64,000 nucleotides of DNA from Ruminococcus flavefaciens (GTDB lineage Bacteria > Bacillota > Clostridia > Oscillospirales > Ruminococcaceae): NCBI GenBank assembly GCA_015067005.1, contig SVNH01000003.1:124001-188000 (forward strand), written 5' to 3'. Position numbers and translations under genes: made by a program. This document shows, in pieces, positions 15,555 through 26,100 of this stretch (position 1 is its first letter; every line of letters starts with the position of its first letter). A model generated the notes under the pieces. It made no database searches and was not told the DNA's origin. It saw only the letters and a program-made list of their open reading frames with translations.

Positions 15555-16640
15555 ATGAGCAGAGTTTATAACTTTAGCGCTGGTCCTGCTGTTCTCCCTG
15601 AGGAAGTCCTCAAAGAATGTGCAGACGAAATGATGGATTACAAGGGCTGCGGTATGTCCGTTATGGAGATGTCACACCGTTCAAAAGTATACGATGAGAT
15701 CATTAAGGAGGCTGAAAAGGATCTCCGTGATCTTATGAATATCCCTGATAACTATAAGGTCATCTTCGTTCAGGGCGGTGCTTCTCTCGTTTTCGCAGGC
15801 GTTCCTATGAACCTTATGAAAAAGGGCAAGGCTGCTTATATCATCACTGGTCAGTGGGCTAAAAAAGCTGCTCAGGAAGCAGAAAAATACGGCGAAGTTG
15901 TAAGAGTTGCTTCTTCTGCTGATAAGACTTTCTCTTATATCCCTGACTGCTCAGATCTCGATATTCCGGATGACGTTGATTACGTTTACATCTGTGAGAA
16001 CAATACTATCTATGGTACAAAGTTCTGGGAGCTCCCTAACACTAAGGGTCATGAGCTCGTTGCTGACGTAAGCTCATGCTTCCTCTCTGAGCCTGTTGAC
16101 GTTTCAAAGTACGGCGTTATCTACGGCGGCGTTCAGAAGAACGTTGGTCCTTCAGGCGTTCAGATCATCATCGTTCGTGAAGACCTCATCGCTGACGGTC
16201 CTGCTCTCAAGTGCACTCCTACTATGATGGATTGGAAGATCCAGTCTGATAACGAGTCTCTCTACAATACTCCTCCATGCTACGGCATCTATGTTTGCGG
16301 CAAGGTATTCAAGTGGATCAAGAAGATGGGCGGTCTCGAGGCTATGAAGAAGCACAACGAGAAGAAGGCTAAGATCCTTTACGATTTCCTCGATCAGAGC
16401 AAGATGTTCAAGGGTACTGTTGAGAAGAAGGATCGCTCACTCATGAACGTTCCATTCATCACAGGCAACGATGAACTCGATAAGAAGTTCGTTGCTGAAT
16501 CAAAGGCTGCCGGCTTTGAGAACCTCAAGGGACACAGAACTGTCGGCGGTATGCGCGCTTCTATCTACAACGCTATGCCTATCGAGGGCGTTGAAAAGCT
16601 CGTTGCATTTATGAAGAAGTTCGAGGAAGAAAACTCCTGA
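15555..16640 (+). CDS. serC: Phosphoserine aminotransferase
   Basis: 361 residues, the family length. It transaminates 3-phosphohydroxypyruvate with glutamate to phosphoserine, the second step of serine synthesis. RVYNFSAGPAVLPEEVL opens the protein; FVQGGASLVF near residue 75 and the PLP-lysine motif GGVQKNVGPSGVQ near 195 are clear; RASIYNAMP lies near the C-terminus. The ATG at 15555 follows GGAGG by nine bases; the open frame upstream overlaps the promoter and is not coding. Codon use (many GCT, GTT) suggests high expression. serA follows after 173 bp. Confidence 0.95.
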   Translation: MSRVYNFSAGPAVLPEEVLKECADEMMDYKGCGMSVMEMSHRSKVYDEIIKEAEKDLRDLMNIPDNYKVIFVQGGASLVFAGVPMNLMKKGKAAYIITGQWAKKAAQEAEKYGEVVRVASSADKTFSYIPDCSDLDIPDDVDYVYICENNTIYGTKFWELPNTKGHELVADVSSCFLSEPVDVSKYGVIYGGVQKNVGPSGVQIIIVREDLIADGPALKCTPTMMDWKIQSDNESLYNTPPCYGIYVCGKVFKWIKKMGGLEAMKKHNEKKAKILYDFLDQSKMFKGTVEKKDRSLMNVPFITGNDELDKKFVAESKAAGFENLKGHRTVGGMRASIYNAMPIEGVEKLVAFMKKFEEENS

Positions 16641-16712
16641 CTTTTTAAATTAGGAATTCATAATTAGGAATTCGGAATTGTTGTGTCCTGCTCAGCCGGA
16701 CGAATCTGAACT

Positions 16713-16741
16713 TTGATCTCATTGCTGTAAGGCAATACAAT
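16713..16741 (+). promoter_or_regulatory. Possible serA promoter
   Basis: TTGATC (16713-16718), 17 bases, TACAAT (16736-16741), inside the repeat-rich serC-serA gap. Confidence 0.4.
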
Positions 16742-16750
16742 CAATTCTGA

Positions 16751-16770
16751 ATTCCGCATTCCGAATTACG
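16751..16770. repeat. ATTCCGCATTCC intergenic repeat, copy 1
   Basis: ATTCCGCATTCC occurs here within runs of GAATTC-like words, 44 bp before serA. The same 12-mer is found at 39006 and 39974 before dapA and dapB. Related words (GGAATTC) lie at 16660-16680. Confidence 0.55.
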
Positions 16771-16813
16771 AATTAATCCTAAACTCTATTTCAATGGAAA
16801 GAGGTTTACTGAA

Positions 16814-17977
16814 ATGTACAAGATTCAGACACTTAATAAGATCTCGACTATCGGCACAGATATTTTCGATAAGAGCAAGTACTCTATCTCCGATTCTCCT
16901 GAAAATCCGGACGCTATCATGGTGCGCAGCGCTAAGATGCACGATATGGTATTCGGTGATAAGCTCGTTGCTATCGCTCGTGCCGGTGCAGGCGTAAACA
17001 ATATCCCTGTTGAGCGCTGCGCTCAGGAAGGTATCTGCGTTTTCAATACTCCCGGTGCTAACTCTAACGCTGTTAAGGAGCTCGCTATCTGCGCTCTCCT
17101 TCTCTCTTCAAGAAAGATCGTTGAAGCTGCTTCATGGGCTGCTTCACTCAAGGGTACTCCTGATGCTCCTAAGACTGTTGAAGGCGGAAAGTCCAAATTT
17201 GCAGGTCCTGAGATTGCAGGCAAGACTCTCGGTATAATCGGTCTCGGTGCTATCGGCGGAAAGATCGCTAACGCTGCTGAGTCACTCGGCATGAAGGTTA
17301 TCGGCTATGATCCGTTCCTCTCAGTAGGTGCTGCTCTTCACCTTGAGCCAACCGTTCAGGTCGTAAACGACATCAACGAGCTCTACAAGAACTCCGATTA
17401 CATCACTATCCATATGCCTTACACTCCTCAGACAAAGAATACTATTGATGCTGAGCAGATCGCTATGATGAAGGACGGCGTTCGTCTTATCAACCTCGCA
17501 AGAGGCGAACTCATCAACAGTGAGGCTGTTGTTAAGGCTATCGCTGACGGTAAGGTTGCAAAGTACGTTACTGACTTCGCTGATGATGTTGTTCTCGGCG
17601 TTGATGATGTTATCGTTCTCCCGCACCTCGGCGCTTCAACCCCTGAGAGTGAGGATAACTGCGCTGTTATGGCTGCTGAAGAGCTTATTGATTACATCGA
17701 AAACGGTAATATCAAGAACAGCGTGAACCTTCCTAATGCTACTATGGAAGCTCAGGGTACAAAGATCTGTGTCATCCACAAGAATGTACCTACAACTATC
17801 GCTTCTATCACTACTGTTGTCGGCAACGAAGGTATCAACATCGAAAATATGGTAAACGCAAGCAAGAAGGACTTCGCTTACACAATGCTTGACGTTATCG
17901 GTGACATCCCGGCTTCTGTTGAAGGTAAGATCAATGCTGTTGACGGCGTTATCAGAGTAAGGATCATCAACAAGTAA
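16814..17977 (+). CDS. serA: D-3-phosphoglycerate dehydrogenase
   Basis: 387 residues, the short SerA form with one C-terminal ACT domain. It oxidises 3-phosphoglycerate with NAD+, the committed step of serine synthesis. The NAD-binding motif LGIIGLGAIGGKIANAA lies near residue 140; the catalytic Arg, Glu and His are in NLARGEL and VLPHLGASTPESEDN (about 225-285). Residues 315-387 (ICVIHKNVPTTIASITTVVG) are the ACT domain, often the site of serine feedback. AAAGAGG precedes the ATG at 16814. It is followed by a strong terminator at 18001. Confidence 0.93.
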   Translation: MYKIQTLNKISTIGTDIFDKSKYSISDSPENPDAIMVRSAKMHDMVFGDKLVAIARAGAGVNNIPVERCAQEGICVFNTPGANSNAVKELAICALLLSSRKIVEAASWAASLKGTPDAPKTVEGGKSKFAGPEIAGKTLGIIGLGAIGGKIANAAESLGMKVIGYDPFLSVGAALHLEPTVQVVNDINELYKNSDYITIHMPYTPQTKNTIDAEQIAMMKDGVRLINLARGELINSEAVVKAIADGKVAKYVTDFADDVVLGVDDVIVLPHLGASTPESEDNCAVMAAEELIDYIENGNIKNSVNLPNATMEAQGTKICVIHKNVPTTIASITTVVGNEGINIENMVNASKKDFAYTMLDVIGDIPASVEGKINAVDGVIRVRIINK

Positions 17978-18000
17978 GCATATTCCCATAAAGAATTTTC

Positions 18001-18031
18001 AGCCTGACCTTTCGGTCAGGCTTTTCTTTTC
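18001..18031 (+). terminator. Terminator after serA
   Basis: AGCCTGACC (18001-18009) pairs with GGTCAGGCT (18014-18022) around TTTC, followed by TTTCTTTTCC. Confidence 0.85.
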
Positions 18032-18094
18032 CTTATAAACTATTGCTTATCTGAAATTTTTTTGTTATCCAAGACAAATTATCCCTTTAAATTG

Positions 18095-18123
18095 TTGCAT
18101 TTTAAAAAAATGTGTGATATAAT
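18095..18123 (+). promoter_or_regulatory. ddh promoter
   Basis: TTGCAT (18095-18100), 17 bases, TATAAT (18118-18123). No lysine riboswitch lies in the short leader that follows. Confidence 0.7.
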
Positions 18124-18174
18124 TTATAAGTAATGTGTACTCAATGGCGAGTGCATCAAGGAGGTAATACTATT

Positions 18175-19164
18175 ATGAGTAAATTAAGAATCGGTATCGC
18201 AGGATACGGCAACCTCGGCAGAGGTGTTGAACTTGCTATCAGACAGAACGACGACATGGAATTTGCCGGTATCTTTACCCGCAGAGATCCTTCTGCTGTG
18301 AAGCCCCTCACCGCAGGCGCAAAAGTTTTCAAGATTGATGACGCTGAATCCGTAAAGGATCAGATCGATGTTATGATCATCTGCGGCGGAAGTGCTACTG
18401 ATCTTCCAAAGCAGACTCCGGCTCTTGCTAAGAATTTCAACGTTATTGACAGCTTTGATACTCACGCAAGAATCCCTGAGCATTTCGCAAACGTTGACAA
18501 AGCTGCTAAAGAAAGCGGTCACCTCGCTTTTATTTCACTTGGCTGGGATCCGGGTCTCTTCTCACTCAACAGACTCTATGCTGAGTCTATACTCCCCAAC
18601 GGCAAAAGCTATACTTTCTGGGGAAAGGGCGTAAGTCAGGGCCACTCAGATGCTATCAGACGCGTTGAAGGCGTTAAGAAGGGTATTCAGTATACCGTTC
18701 CGATCGAATCCGCTATGGAAGCTGTTCGTTCAGGCAGCCAGCCGGAACTCACAACCCGCCAGAAGCACCTCAGAGAATGCTGGATAGTTCCGGAAGAGGG
18801 CGCTGATCTCGCTAAGATCGAGAACGACATCAAAACTATGAAGAATTACTTCGATGAGTATGATACAACTGTAAACTTCATCACTGAAGAAGAATTCGAT
18901 GCTAAGCACAACAAAATGCCTCACGGCGGCTTCGTTATGAGAAGCGGTCTCACTGGCGACGGCGAGAAAACTCACCAGATGATAGAATACTCACTCAAGC
19001 TTGAGTCCAACCCTGAGTTCACAGCAAGCGTTCTTATCTGCTATGCAAGAGCACTCGGCAGACTCAGCAAGGAAGGTGCAACCGGATGCAAGACAGCTTT
19101 CGATATTGCTCCTGCATACCTTTCTAAACTCAGCGGTGAAGAGCTCCGCGCTTCTATGCTTTGA
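18175..19164 (+). CDS. ddh: meso-Diaminopimelate dehydrogenase
   Basis: 329 residues; characterised enzymes are about 326. It performs the one-step NADPH-dependent amination of tetrahydrodipicolinate to meso-2,6-diaminopimelate, bypassing the acyl routes. The Rossmann motif IGIAGYGNLGRGVELAI opens the protein; IFTRRDP near residue 38, IICGGSATDLPKQ near 72, SFDTHARIPEH near 95 and the substrate region FISLGWDPGLFSLNR near 120 are typical of Ddh. The ATG at 18175 follows AAGGAGGT. It stands alone between terminators, 19 kb from asd-dapA-dapB, whose product it uses. Confidence 0.93.
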   Translation: MSKLRIGIAGYGNLGRGVELAIRQNDDMEFAGIFTRRDPSAVKPLTAGAKVFKIDDAESVKDQIDVMIICGGSATDLPKQTPALAKNFNVIDSFDTHARIPEHFANVDKAAKESGHLAFISLGWDPGLFSLNRLYAESILPNGKSYTFWGKGVSQGHSDAIRRVEGVKKGIQYTVPIESAMEAVRSGSQPELTTRQKHLRECWIVPEEGADLAKIENDIKTMKNYFDEYDTTVNFITEEEFDAKHNKMPHGGFVMRSGLTGDGEKTHQMIEYSLKLESNPEFTASVLICYARALGRLSKEGATGCKTAFDIAPAYLSKLSGEELRASML

Positions 19165-19189
19165 TCGCTTTATCACAATATAATCAATT

Positions 19190-19223
19190 ATGCCGCACAC
19201 CTTTTATTGTGCGGCATTCTTTT
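19190..19223 (+). terminator. Terminator after ddh
   Basis: ATGCCGCACA (19190-19199) pairs with TGTGCGGCAT (19208-19217), followed by TCTTTT. The next ribosome site starts immediately after. Confidence 0.85.
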
Positions 19224-19237
19224 AAGGAGATGGATCT

Positions 19238-21535
19238 ATGAAGTTCTCGGACGGTTACTGGTTTGATAAAGACGGCTGCACTGTCGATTACGCAACTCAG
19301 ATCTGCGACATAGAAACCGATAAACGCAGCATAACTGTATATGTTATGTGTAAATGGATCGCAAACCGCGCTCTGATGCTCTCAGGTCCTATGCTGACAG
19401 TGAGATTTACTTCAACGCTGAGAGACAGTATCAAGGTCACGATCGGACATTTTTCGGGTAATGTCAGAAAATCGCCGTCATTTCAGTTGTATGAGGACGA
19501 GAACTTCACTCCTGAGATCATATCTCACGCTGACGGCTCAACTGAACTGATCTCCGGCGCTACAAAGGTAAAGATACCGCCCAAAGGCTGTCCGTGGGAT
19601 ATAGCTTTCTATTACAATGACAAGTTTCTTACCCGCGCCGACTGGCATACCACTTCACTGATAATTACTGACGAACGTTTCAGAAGCAAAACCCCTGAAC
19701 GATTTTTCGCAAGACATGATAACGGCGGCAACACGTATATCCGCGAAATGCTGAGTATTTCAGCCGGTGAATACATTTACGGCTTTGGTGAGAAATTCAC
19801 TCCGTTCGTCAAAAACGGACAGACAGTAGATATATGGAACAACGACGGCGGTACTACCACCGAACAGTCGTATAAATCAGTGCCGTTCTTTGTCTCCTCC
19901 CGTAATTATGGAATTTTCGCAGCACATCCGGAATTTGTATCGTTTGAGGTCGGCAGCGAATTTGTGTCAAAGACCTCATTTTCGGTACAGGGCGAACAGC
20001 TTACCTATTACATTTTCGGCGGCAGCAGCATTGCTGAGGTCATCTCACGCTACACCGATCTCACCGGAAAGCCCGCACTTCCGCCTGCATACTCATTCGG
20101 ACTGTGGCTCTCAACATCGTTTACTACGGATTACAACGAGGATACCGCTCTCACCTTCTGTAACGAAATGCAGAAACGAGACATCCCGCTGAGCGTATTT
20201 CATTTCGATTGTTTCTGGATGAAGGAGTTTGAATGGTGCGGGTTCAAGTGGGATACCACGAATTTTCCTGATCCGGAAGGTATGATCGAACGTCTTAAAA
20301 AGCGAGGTCTGAAGGTATGCGTGTGGGTGAATCCCTACATAGGACAGCGCGCATCTGTATTCAGTGAACTCGCCGAAAAAGGCTTATTCATCAGGAACAA
20401 GGACGGTTCAGTATTCCAGACCGATCAATGGCAGCCGGGGCTCGCCATAATCGACTTCACCAATCCGGAAGCCCGAAAATGGTACGCTGACAGGATAAAG
20501 GAACTCGCATTGCTCGGTGTGGACGCTATAAAGACCGATTTCGGCGAACGTATCCCGACAGATGTCATATATTCCGATAATTCTGATCCGTTCAGGATGC
20601 ACAACTACTATTCCTACCTGTACAATAAAACAGTTTTTGATGCTCTGAACGAAATACAAGGACAAAACAACGTCTGTCTGTTTGCCAGATCTGCAACAGC
20701 CGGATGTCAGCAGTTCCCGGTGCACTGGGGCGGCGATTCCTTCTCTAATTACGCTTCCATGCTTGAAACTCTCCACGGATGTCTCTCAATTTCAATGTCA
20801 GGATTTGGTTTCTGCTCCCACGATATTTCAGGCTTCGAGTCAACAGGCACTCCCGATCTCTATAAGAGATGGACCGCTTTCGGACTTTTGTCCACTCACT
20901 CACGCTATCACGGAAGCTGCTCTTACCGCGTTCCGTGGAATTTCGACGAAGAAAGCTGCGATGTCGCAAGGCATTTCACAAAGCTAAAATGCCGCCTGAT
21001 GCCCTATCTCTTCTCAAATGCGGTAATTACGCATAAAAACGGCGTTCCTATGATGCGCGCTATGGCAGTTGATTTCGGCTTTGACCGCTCGGCACTCACC
21101 TGCGATATGCAGTATATGCTCGGTGAAAACCTCCTTGTTGCACCTATTTTTAACGAGGAAGGAACTGCTGAATTCTATCTTCCCGCCGGCGGCATCTGGA
21201 CTGACATCCAATCCGGCGAACAATTGAACGGCGGCAGCTGGTACAGCAGAAATTACGACTATTTCGGTCTCCCACTCTATGCGAAACCGGATTCGATCAT
21301 CGTCTACGGAAATTGTTCCGATAAAGCTGAGTATGATTACACAGACCATATGCATATCGTGATCTATGGTCTCGAAGAAGGTCACACTGCCGCTGCTACA
21401 ATATACGATGCCAAAGGTACGGTCGGTGCTGTCATAACCGCAGCACGTCACGGAAATACAATAAATGTTGTCGTTTCCGGCACTGATAAGCCCTATACGA
21501 TCGAAAGTTCACAAGGCTTAACAATTTGCACTTGA
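19238..21535 (+). CDS. GH31 alpha-xylosidase (YicI-like)
   Basis: 765 residues, cytoplasmic (no signal peptide), the size of YicI. It should release alpha-linked xylose from isoprimeverose or xyloglucan oligosaccharides. The N-terminal beta-sandwich ends around residue 270; the barrel has SVFHFDCFWMKEFEWC near 325. The nucleophile Asp is in AIKTDFGERIP near 430 and the acid/base Asp in PVHWGGDSFSNY near 495, the same motifs as YicI. AAGGAG lies nine bases before the ATG. Together with the AraC regulator and the multidomain xylanase it forms a hemicellulose-use neighbourhood. Alpha-glucosidase activity is the main alternative. Confidence 0.88.
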   Translation: MKFSDGYWFDKDGCTVDYATQICDIETDKRSITVYVMCKWIANRALMLSGPMLTVRFTSTLRDSIKVTIGHFSGNVRKSPSFQLYEDENFTPEIISHADGSTELISGATKVKIPPKGCPWDIAFYYNDKFLTRADWHTTSLIITDERFRSKTPERFFARHDNGGNTYIREMLSISAGEYIYGFGEKFTPFVKNGQTVDIWNNDGGTTTEQSYKSVPFFVSSRNYGIFAAHPEFVSFEVGSEFVSKTSFSVQGEQLTYYIFGGSSIAEVISRYTDLTGKPALPPAYSFGLWLSTSFTTDYNEDTALTFCNEMQKRDIPLSVFHFDCFWMKEFEWCGFKWDTTNFPDPEGMIERLKKRGLKVCVWVNPYIGQRASVFSELAEKGLFIRNKDGSVFQTDQWQPGLAIIDFTNPEARKWYADRIKELALLGVDAIKTDFGERIPTDVIYSDNSDPFRMHNYYSYLYNKTVFDALNEIQGQNNVCLFARSATAGCQQFPVHWGGDSFSNYASMLETLHGCLSISMSGFGFCSHDISGFESTGTPDLYKRWTAFGLLSTHSRYHGSCSYRVPWNFDEESCDVARHFTKLKCRLMPYLFSNAVITHKNGVPMMRAMAVDFGFDRSALTCDMQYMLGENLLVAPIFNEEGTAEFYLPAGGIWTDIQSGEQLNGGSWYSRNYDYFGLPLYAKPDSIIVYGNCSDKAEYDYTDHMHIVIYGLEEGHTAAATIYDAKGTVGAVITAARHGNTINVVVSGTDKPYTIESSQGLTICT

Positions 21536-21560
21536 TTTTTGTGCAGATATGTGTTAAAAT
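21532..21560 (+). promoter_or_regulatory. Promoter of the DUF1292 gene
   Basis: TTGATT (21532-21537), 17 bases, TAAAAT (21555-21560). The -35 overlaps the GH31 stop codon, so the small gene can be transcribed on its own. Confidence 0.55.
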
Positions 21561-21588
21561 TAATCATACTGTTTTAGGAGGTAACGCT

Positions 21589-21891
21589 ATGAGCGATATG
21601 GAAAAAGATATTGAAGAATTCGATGAGGATGACGCTAACTACATCACCCTGACCGATGATGACGGAAATGATATTTCATTTGAAATACTCGATACCATTG
21701 AGTATAAGGACAGACTTTTCGCAGTTATGCTGCCGTTTGACGACGAATCCGATGAAGTTGTGATCCTTGAGATACTCCCCGGCGAAGATCCGGAATTCGA
21801 TGATTTTGTATCAGTCGAGGACGAAGAACTTCTCAACGAGGTTTTCGAGGAATTCAAGAATAAGTACGAAGGCGAATTCGATTTCGCGTGA
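21589..21891 (+). CDS. DUF1292 (YrzB-like) acidic protein
   Basis: 100 residues, very acidic (DMEKDIEEFDEDDANYITLTDDDGNDISFEILDTIEY), with DRLFAVMLPFDD and VVILEILPGEDPEFDDFVSVEDEELL, the standard DUF1292 layout. Its function is unknown; in many Firmicutes it neighbours yrrK/ruvX and the alaS region, which is not the case here. The ATG at 21589 has TAGGAGGT eight bases upstream. It ends at a strong terminator. Confidence 0.85.
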   Translation: MSDMEKDIEEFDEDDANYITLTDDDGNDISFEILDTIEYKDRLFAVMLPFDDESDEVVILEILPGEDPEFDDFVSVEDEELLNEVFEEFKNKYEGEFDFA

Positions 21892-21920
21892 AGCTATCAG
21901 TTCCGTTCAATATACCTATT

Positions 21921-21950
21921 AAGCGCCCAAACAAAAAGGGCGCTTTTTTA
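21921..21950 (+). terminator. Terminator after the DUF1292 gene
   Basis: AAGCGCCC (21921-21928) pairs with GGGCGCTT (21938-21945), followed by TTTT. Confidence 0.85.
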
Positions 21951-21982
21951 TGCGCCCTGATGTCAATATTAATGTTATGCGG

Positions 21983-22849
21983 TCACAGTGTACGTTTTTC
22001 AAGAAGTTTCTTGAAATCAGTAGGAGTGCAGTGCTTAATATCCTTAAAAATACGGTTAAATGTAGTAAGGCTCTTGAAACCGGAACGCATCGCAACTTCA
22101 GTTATCGGTATATCCGGCTCAAAAAGAAGCTGTTCAGCGGCTTTTGTGCGTCTTGCGTTAATATACTGTATGTAAGACATCGAATTATACTGCTTGAAAA
22201 TACGTGAAAAATGGTATTTGCTGTAACCAGCTACATCAGCAAGTTCATCAAGAGTGATGTCATACATATAATTGTTATCAATATACTTCAGAACTGTGCC
22301 GAATTTTTCGCTGTATTCATTCAGCTTATCGTCATCACACTCCATGTTGCTCTGACTTCTGCGTAACTGATCCTCACGGACTGCCGTTAGCAGTGTGAGC
22401 ACACACATATATATCCTTACGTCTGCAAGCTCAGACTTAGATGTATATAATGCAGCTATATCAAGCATTGTTTTTTTCGCAAGCACCTGTAATTCATTAT
22501 CCGAATTCTCATCTATCAGAAGCGGTGATGAAACACCTCTCATAAGTGCCTCAAGTGCCGGAAGCTCTCCAAGAATAGCATTATCGCACTGGAAAATATA
22601 TCTTCTTCCGCGAACTGCCGGCATACAATGAAGTTCACCTGAAGGTATTATCAGAACCTCATTTTCATGCGGCTGATAATCAACTCCTCCGACATTGACG
22701 ATATAATCGTTCTGTGTCGGCATTATTATTTCAAGCGCACTATGCCAATGCACCGGATATGCTTCATAATCAGTATTATCATAAAGCATTACATACTTCC
22801 TTGCATCATACTCAACCGTCTCATAGTCACCAGACAGGTTTTTTATCAT
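21983..22849 (-). CDS. AraC-family transcriptional regulator with cupin sensor
   Basis: 288 residues. The N-terminal cupin-like domain has YPVHWHSALEIIMPTQN near residue 30 and NEVLIIPSGELHCMP near 65. The C-terminal 100 residues carry two helix-turn-helices: ITLDELADVAGYSKYHFSRIFKQY and ITEVAMRSGFKSLTTFNRIFKD. The N-domain probably binds a sugar. The ATG follows GGGGGATG. It lies downstream of the xylanase gene on the same strand, with its own promoter, and convergent to GH31/DUF1292. Control of these hemicellulose genes is a reasonable guess but not shown. Confidence 0.88.
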   Translation of the reverse strand: MIKNLSGDYETVEYDARKYVMLYDNTDYEAYPVHWHSALEIIMPTQNDYIVNVGGVDYQPHENEVLIIPSGELHCMPAVRGRRYIFQCDNAILGELPALEALMRGVSSPLLIDENSDNELQVLAKKTMLDIAALYTSKSELADVRIYMCVLTLLTAVREDQLRRSQSNMECDDDKLNEYSEKFGTVLKYIDNNYMYDITLDELADVAGYSKYHFSRIFKQYNSMSYIQYINARRTKAAEQLLFEPDIPITEVAMRSGFKSLTTFNRIFKDIKHCTPTDFKKLLEKRTL

Positions 22850-22910
22850 AAAACATCCCCCTCATCAATAAAGCGCAAAATTCGCAATAATTCACCATAC
22901 TGATACATTT

Positions 22911-22939
22911 ATTATAGTATATTTCAAATTCTTTGTAAA
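22911..22939 (-). promoter_or_regulatory. Promoter of the AraC-type regulator
   Basis: Minus strand: TTTACA (22939-22934), 17 bases, TATAAT (22916-22911), about 60 bases before the ATG. The rest of the 314-bp gap to 23163 holds AT-rich sequence and the xylanase terminator. Confidence 0.65.
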
Positions 22940-23066
22940 TACTCTGACCAAAAATTTGTAGGATAAGACAAATTATGGCGCTATATTTATGCAAATTGAG
23001 GTGTAAACAAATTTTTTTATTCATAAATTGCGATTATTCCTGACAAAAATTCGTAAATTTGACCGC

Positions 23067-23106
23067 AAAAAATGAAAAGACAGCCGGTTGGTGCGCCGAC
23101 TGCCTT
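23067..23106 (-). terminator. Terminator after the xylanase gene
   Basis: On the minus strand GGCAGTCGG pairs with CCGGCTGTC (two G-U type pairs) around an eight-base loop, followed by TTTTCATTTTTT. Confidence 0.7.
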
Positions 23107-23163
23107 TCAGGGGATATTAAAATTGGAGAAACCTTAATTTATTCCGATACAATACCGGATGAA

Positions 23164-26100
23164 TCACACTCTTGTGATGATCTGACCATATGGGATAGAC
23201 TTGCCCTTAGCCTCAAACATCTCAGAGATAGTTACTATCTGCCAGCCCTGTTCCTTGATGTATGGTGCAAGCTGTTCGATAGCAGCAGCAGTTTTATCCT
23301 TTGTTTCGTGGCAGAGGACTACTGCACCATTACCGGAGCCGTTTGCCATAGCGTTCTTGATAGTCTGAACTATCTGAGCTGTTGATGTCTGGTCTTTGTA
23401 ATCTTCAGTGTCGATTGCATCAGTTACAAGACCGTAATCTGTGAGAGTAGACTTAACAGCGCCGCCCTGATCAAGGTAAGGCAGTCTCAAAAGCTTTGAA
23501 GGCTCAGCGCCTATTACGCTCTTGAGGTAGTTGTGACAACCGTCAGCTTCCTGGCGGATCTCAGAAGAACTCTTCTGGCTGAGATAAGGATGTGATACAG
23601 TGTGGTTTGCGATTTCCATACCCTTGCTGTATGCATACTTGATCTCTGCCTGATTCTCTGCGCCCTGTGACCAGTTGCTTACATAGAAGAATGTTGCATG
23701 GAAGCCCTGCTCTGTGAGGGCGTCAACGATTCTCTTGTTGTTTGCTGGTGAGCAGCCATCATCAAAGCTGATCGCGATCATTGGCTTGGCAGGATCAACC
23801 TGTGAGATAACCTCTGGCTCTTCTGCCACTGTACCTGAACCTGTTGTTACAGCAGACTTTGTTCCCGCTGCGGATACAGCAGCCTCATCTACAAAGAAGT
23901 CGATAGTTGATTCGGCTGTTTCGATATAGATTATGAGGTCTGTTGCTCCAGCAGGGATGGTGTAATTTGTGTTTTCGAGTTTTGTCCAGGTATTCTTATT
24001 AGCTTTAACAGTTGCTATGTTATCATAGCTTTCTGTACCTGTGCTGTCATTATACTGGAGAGTGATGTTGAATGTATCAGACTCTTTTGCCTTCTGGAGA
24101 ACAGCAGCGCTGAAGCTGTATGTCTCTCCTGCCTTGTAAGAGCTATCAAGTGCGATAGCTGCACCGTTCCAGTCTTTGGTACGTCCTGTTACCTTGATAG
24201 AGCCATTGCCTGAATAGTAGTTGTCCTTATTAACAGCTACTGAAGCATCGCCTCTTCCAGACCATCCGTCACTATCGCTGTTGAATGAACTCTTGAAGTA
24301 GTTTGCATCAGCAGCGGTAGTAACTGTGGCAGTAGTTGTGGTAGAGGAAGTAGTTACGTTGTTAGTTTTTTTTTGAGCGTGTGGATTTGTAAGCTCATCT
24401 AAAAGATGAAGTGTATACTTCTGAATGAGAAGAGCATCGTTAGCTGTAACACCTTCTGTGTTATCAACGTCTGCATTTGCAAGACCGATCTCTGTTATAC
24501 CGTCCTGCTTGCCAACGCCGTACTTACCAGGGTTAAGTGCATACTGCATTACCATAACAACGTCTGACATATCAACTGAACCATCGTTGTTAGCGTCGCC
24601 TGCCTTTGTAGGCTGAACGCCTGTTGGTTCTTCTGTTGGCTCTTCTGTCGGGTCTTCAGATGTTGGCTGAGGATCATCATCCGGTCCCCATTCGCTCTGT
24701 GGAACAAGTGCGATAATTGCATTGTAAGCTTCCTTTGGCTGGTAGCTGCCGTTAAAGAGAAGCGGCTGCTGATTACGTCTCCAGCTCATGTTATCGTTTG
24801 TACCCCAAACTGTGAGTGATGTTACATTATCGCAGTTCTTGATAGCATTTACGATGTTCTTATAAGATGTTGCCTGCTGTGAATCACTTGCGCCGTTATC
24901 CTTTGTGATGTCGAGCTCTGTTACGTGGATCTCGCATCCGATCGAAGCATATTTCTTAAGTGCTGTTTCGTACTTGTCAACTGAAGGCTGACTTGTACCG
25001 AGGTGTGACTGCATACCTACACCGTCAAGTGTTCCGTTCTTGTAAAGCTTTGAACAGAGGTTGTAGATAGGATCGAGTTTGTCATAGTACTCGTTGTAGT
25101 CGTTGTAGAAAAGTTTGCATCCCTTAGGAGCATATTCTTTTGCTGCTGCGAAAGCAGTTACGAGGAAGCTGTCGTCATTGTAGATAAGCATCCAAGGTGA
25201 CTGTCCGTTACGCTGATCCCAACCTGCTTCTCTGAATCCCTTGTAGTTGTCTGAGAAGCACTCGTTTGCTACATCGTAAGCATAAAGGTTAAGTGTTGGG
25301 TATTCCTTCTTGAGCATATCAAATACATTCTTGATGTAATTCTTGATACGCTGATCCATAACTTCCTTGGAAACTGTTGCGCCATTATCGCTGAAGTTTT
25401 CCTTGAATAACCAAGCTGGTGTCTGGCTGTGCCAGATAAGAGTGTGTCCTCTTACAGGAATATTGTTGTTAACTGCAAAGTCAAGAATTGTTCTTGCACT
25501 GCTTGGGAGAGAAACCTGTGGGTTTACATTGTTGCCCTTCTGCTGGCTTGCTGTCTGATCGAGGATGTACTGTGGCTTGAGTTCGTTCTCAGGAGTGATG
25601 CTGTTGAAGTGCTTCTTGATGAAGTCACCGTGCTGCTTAACTTCGTTTTCGCTTACAGCAGTACCGAACTTGAAGTACTTAGCAAATACATTCTTGAGAG
25701 TTTCCTCTGTATTGTTTTTCGGATCCGGATCAGGAGTTGATGAAGAATCAACTGTACCGCCGCCTGTCTTTACGGAAGAAGCCTTGCCTTCCTTGGAGAT
25801 CTGAACGTTGTCAATGTTGATATCGATGTTTTCATCAGACGATTCAATGTAAAGTGTCATTTTTGAAGCGCCTGAAGGAATAGTAAACTCTGTATTCTCG
25901 AGCTTTGTCCACTCACCGCTCTTAGCGTCTGCGGAAGCAACTTCCTTCCAATCCTGATCGCCTGCGGTATACTCAAGAGTAAGCTTAAGATCCTTTGTTG
26001 AACCGCTCTTCTGGAGAGCAGCTGCGCTTATACTGTATGTGTTGCCTGGTACGAATGTTGAACTATCAAGTTCGATAGCACCTCCATGCCAGTTTTGTGT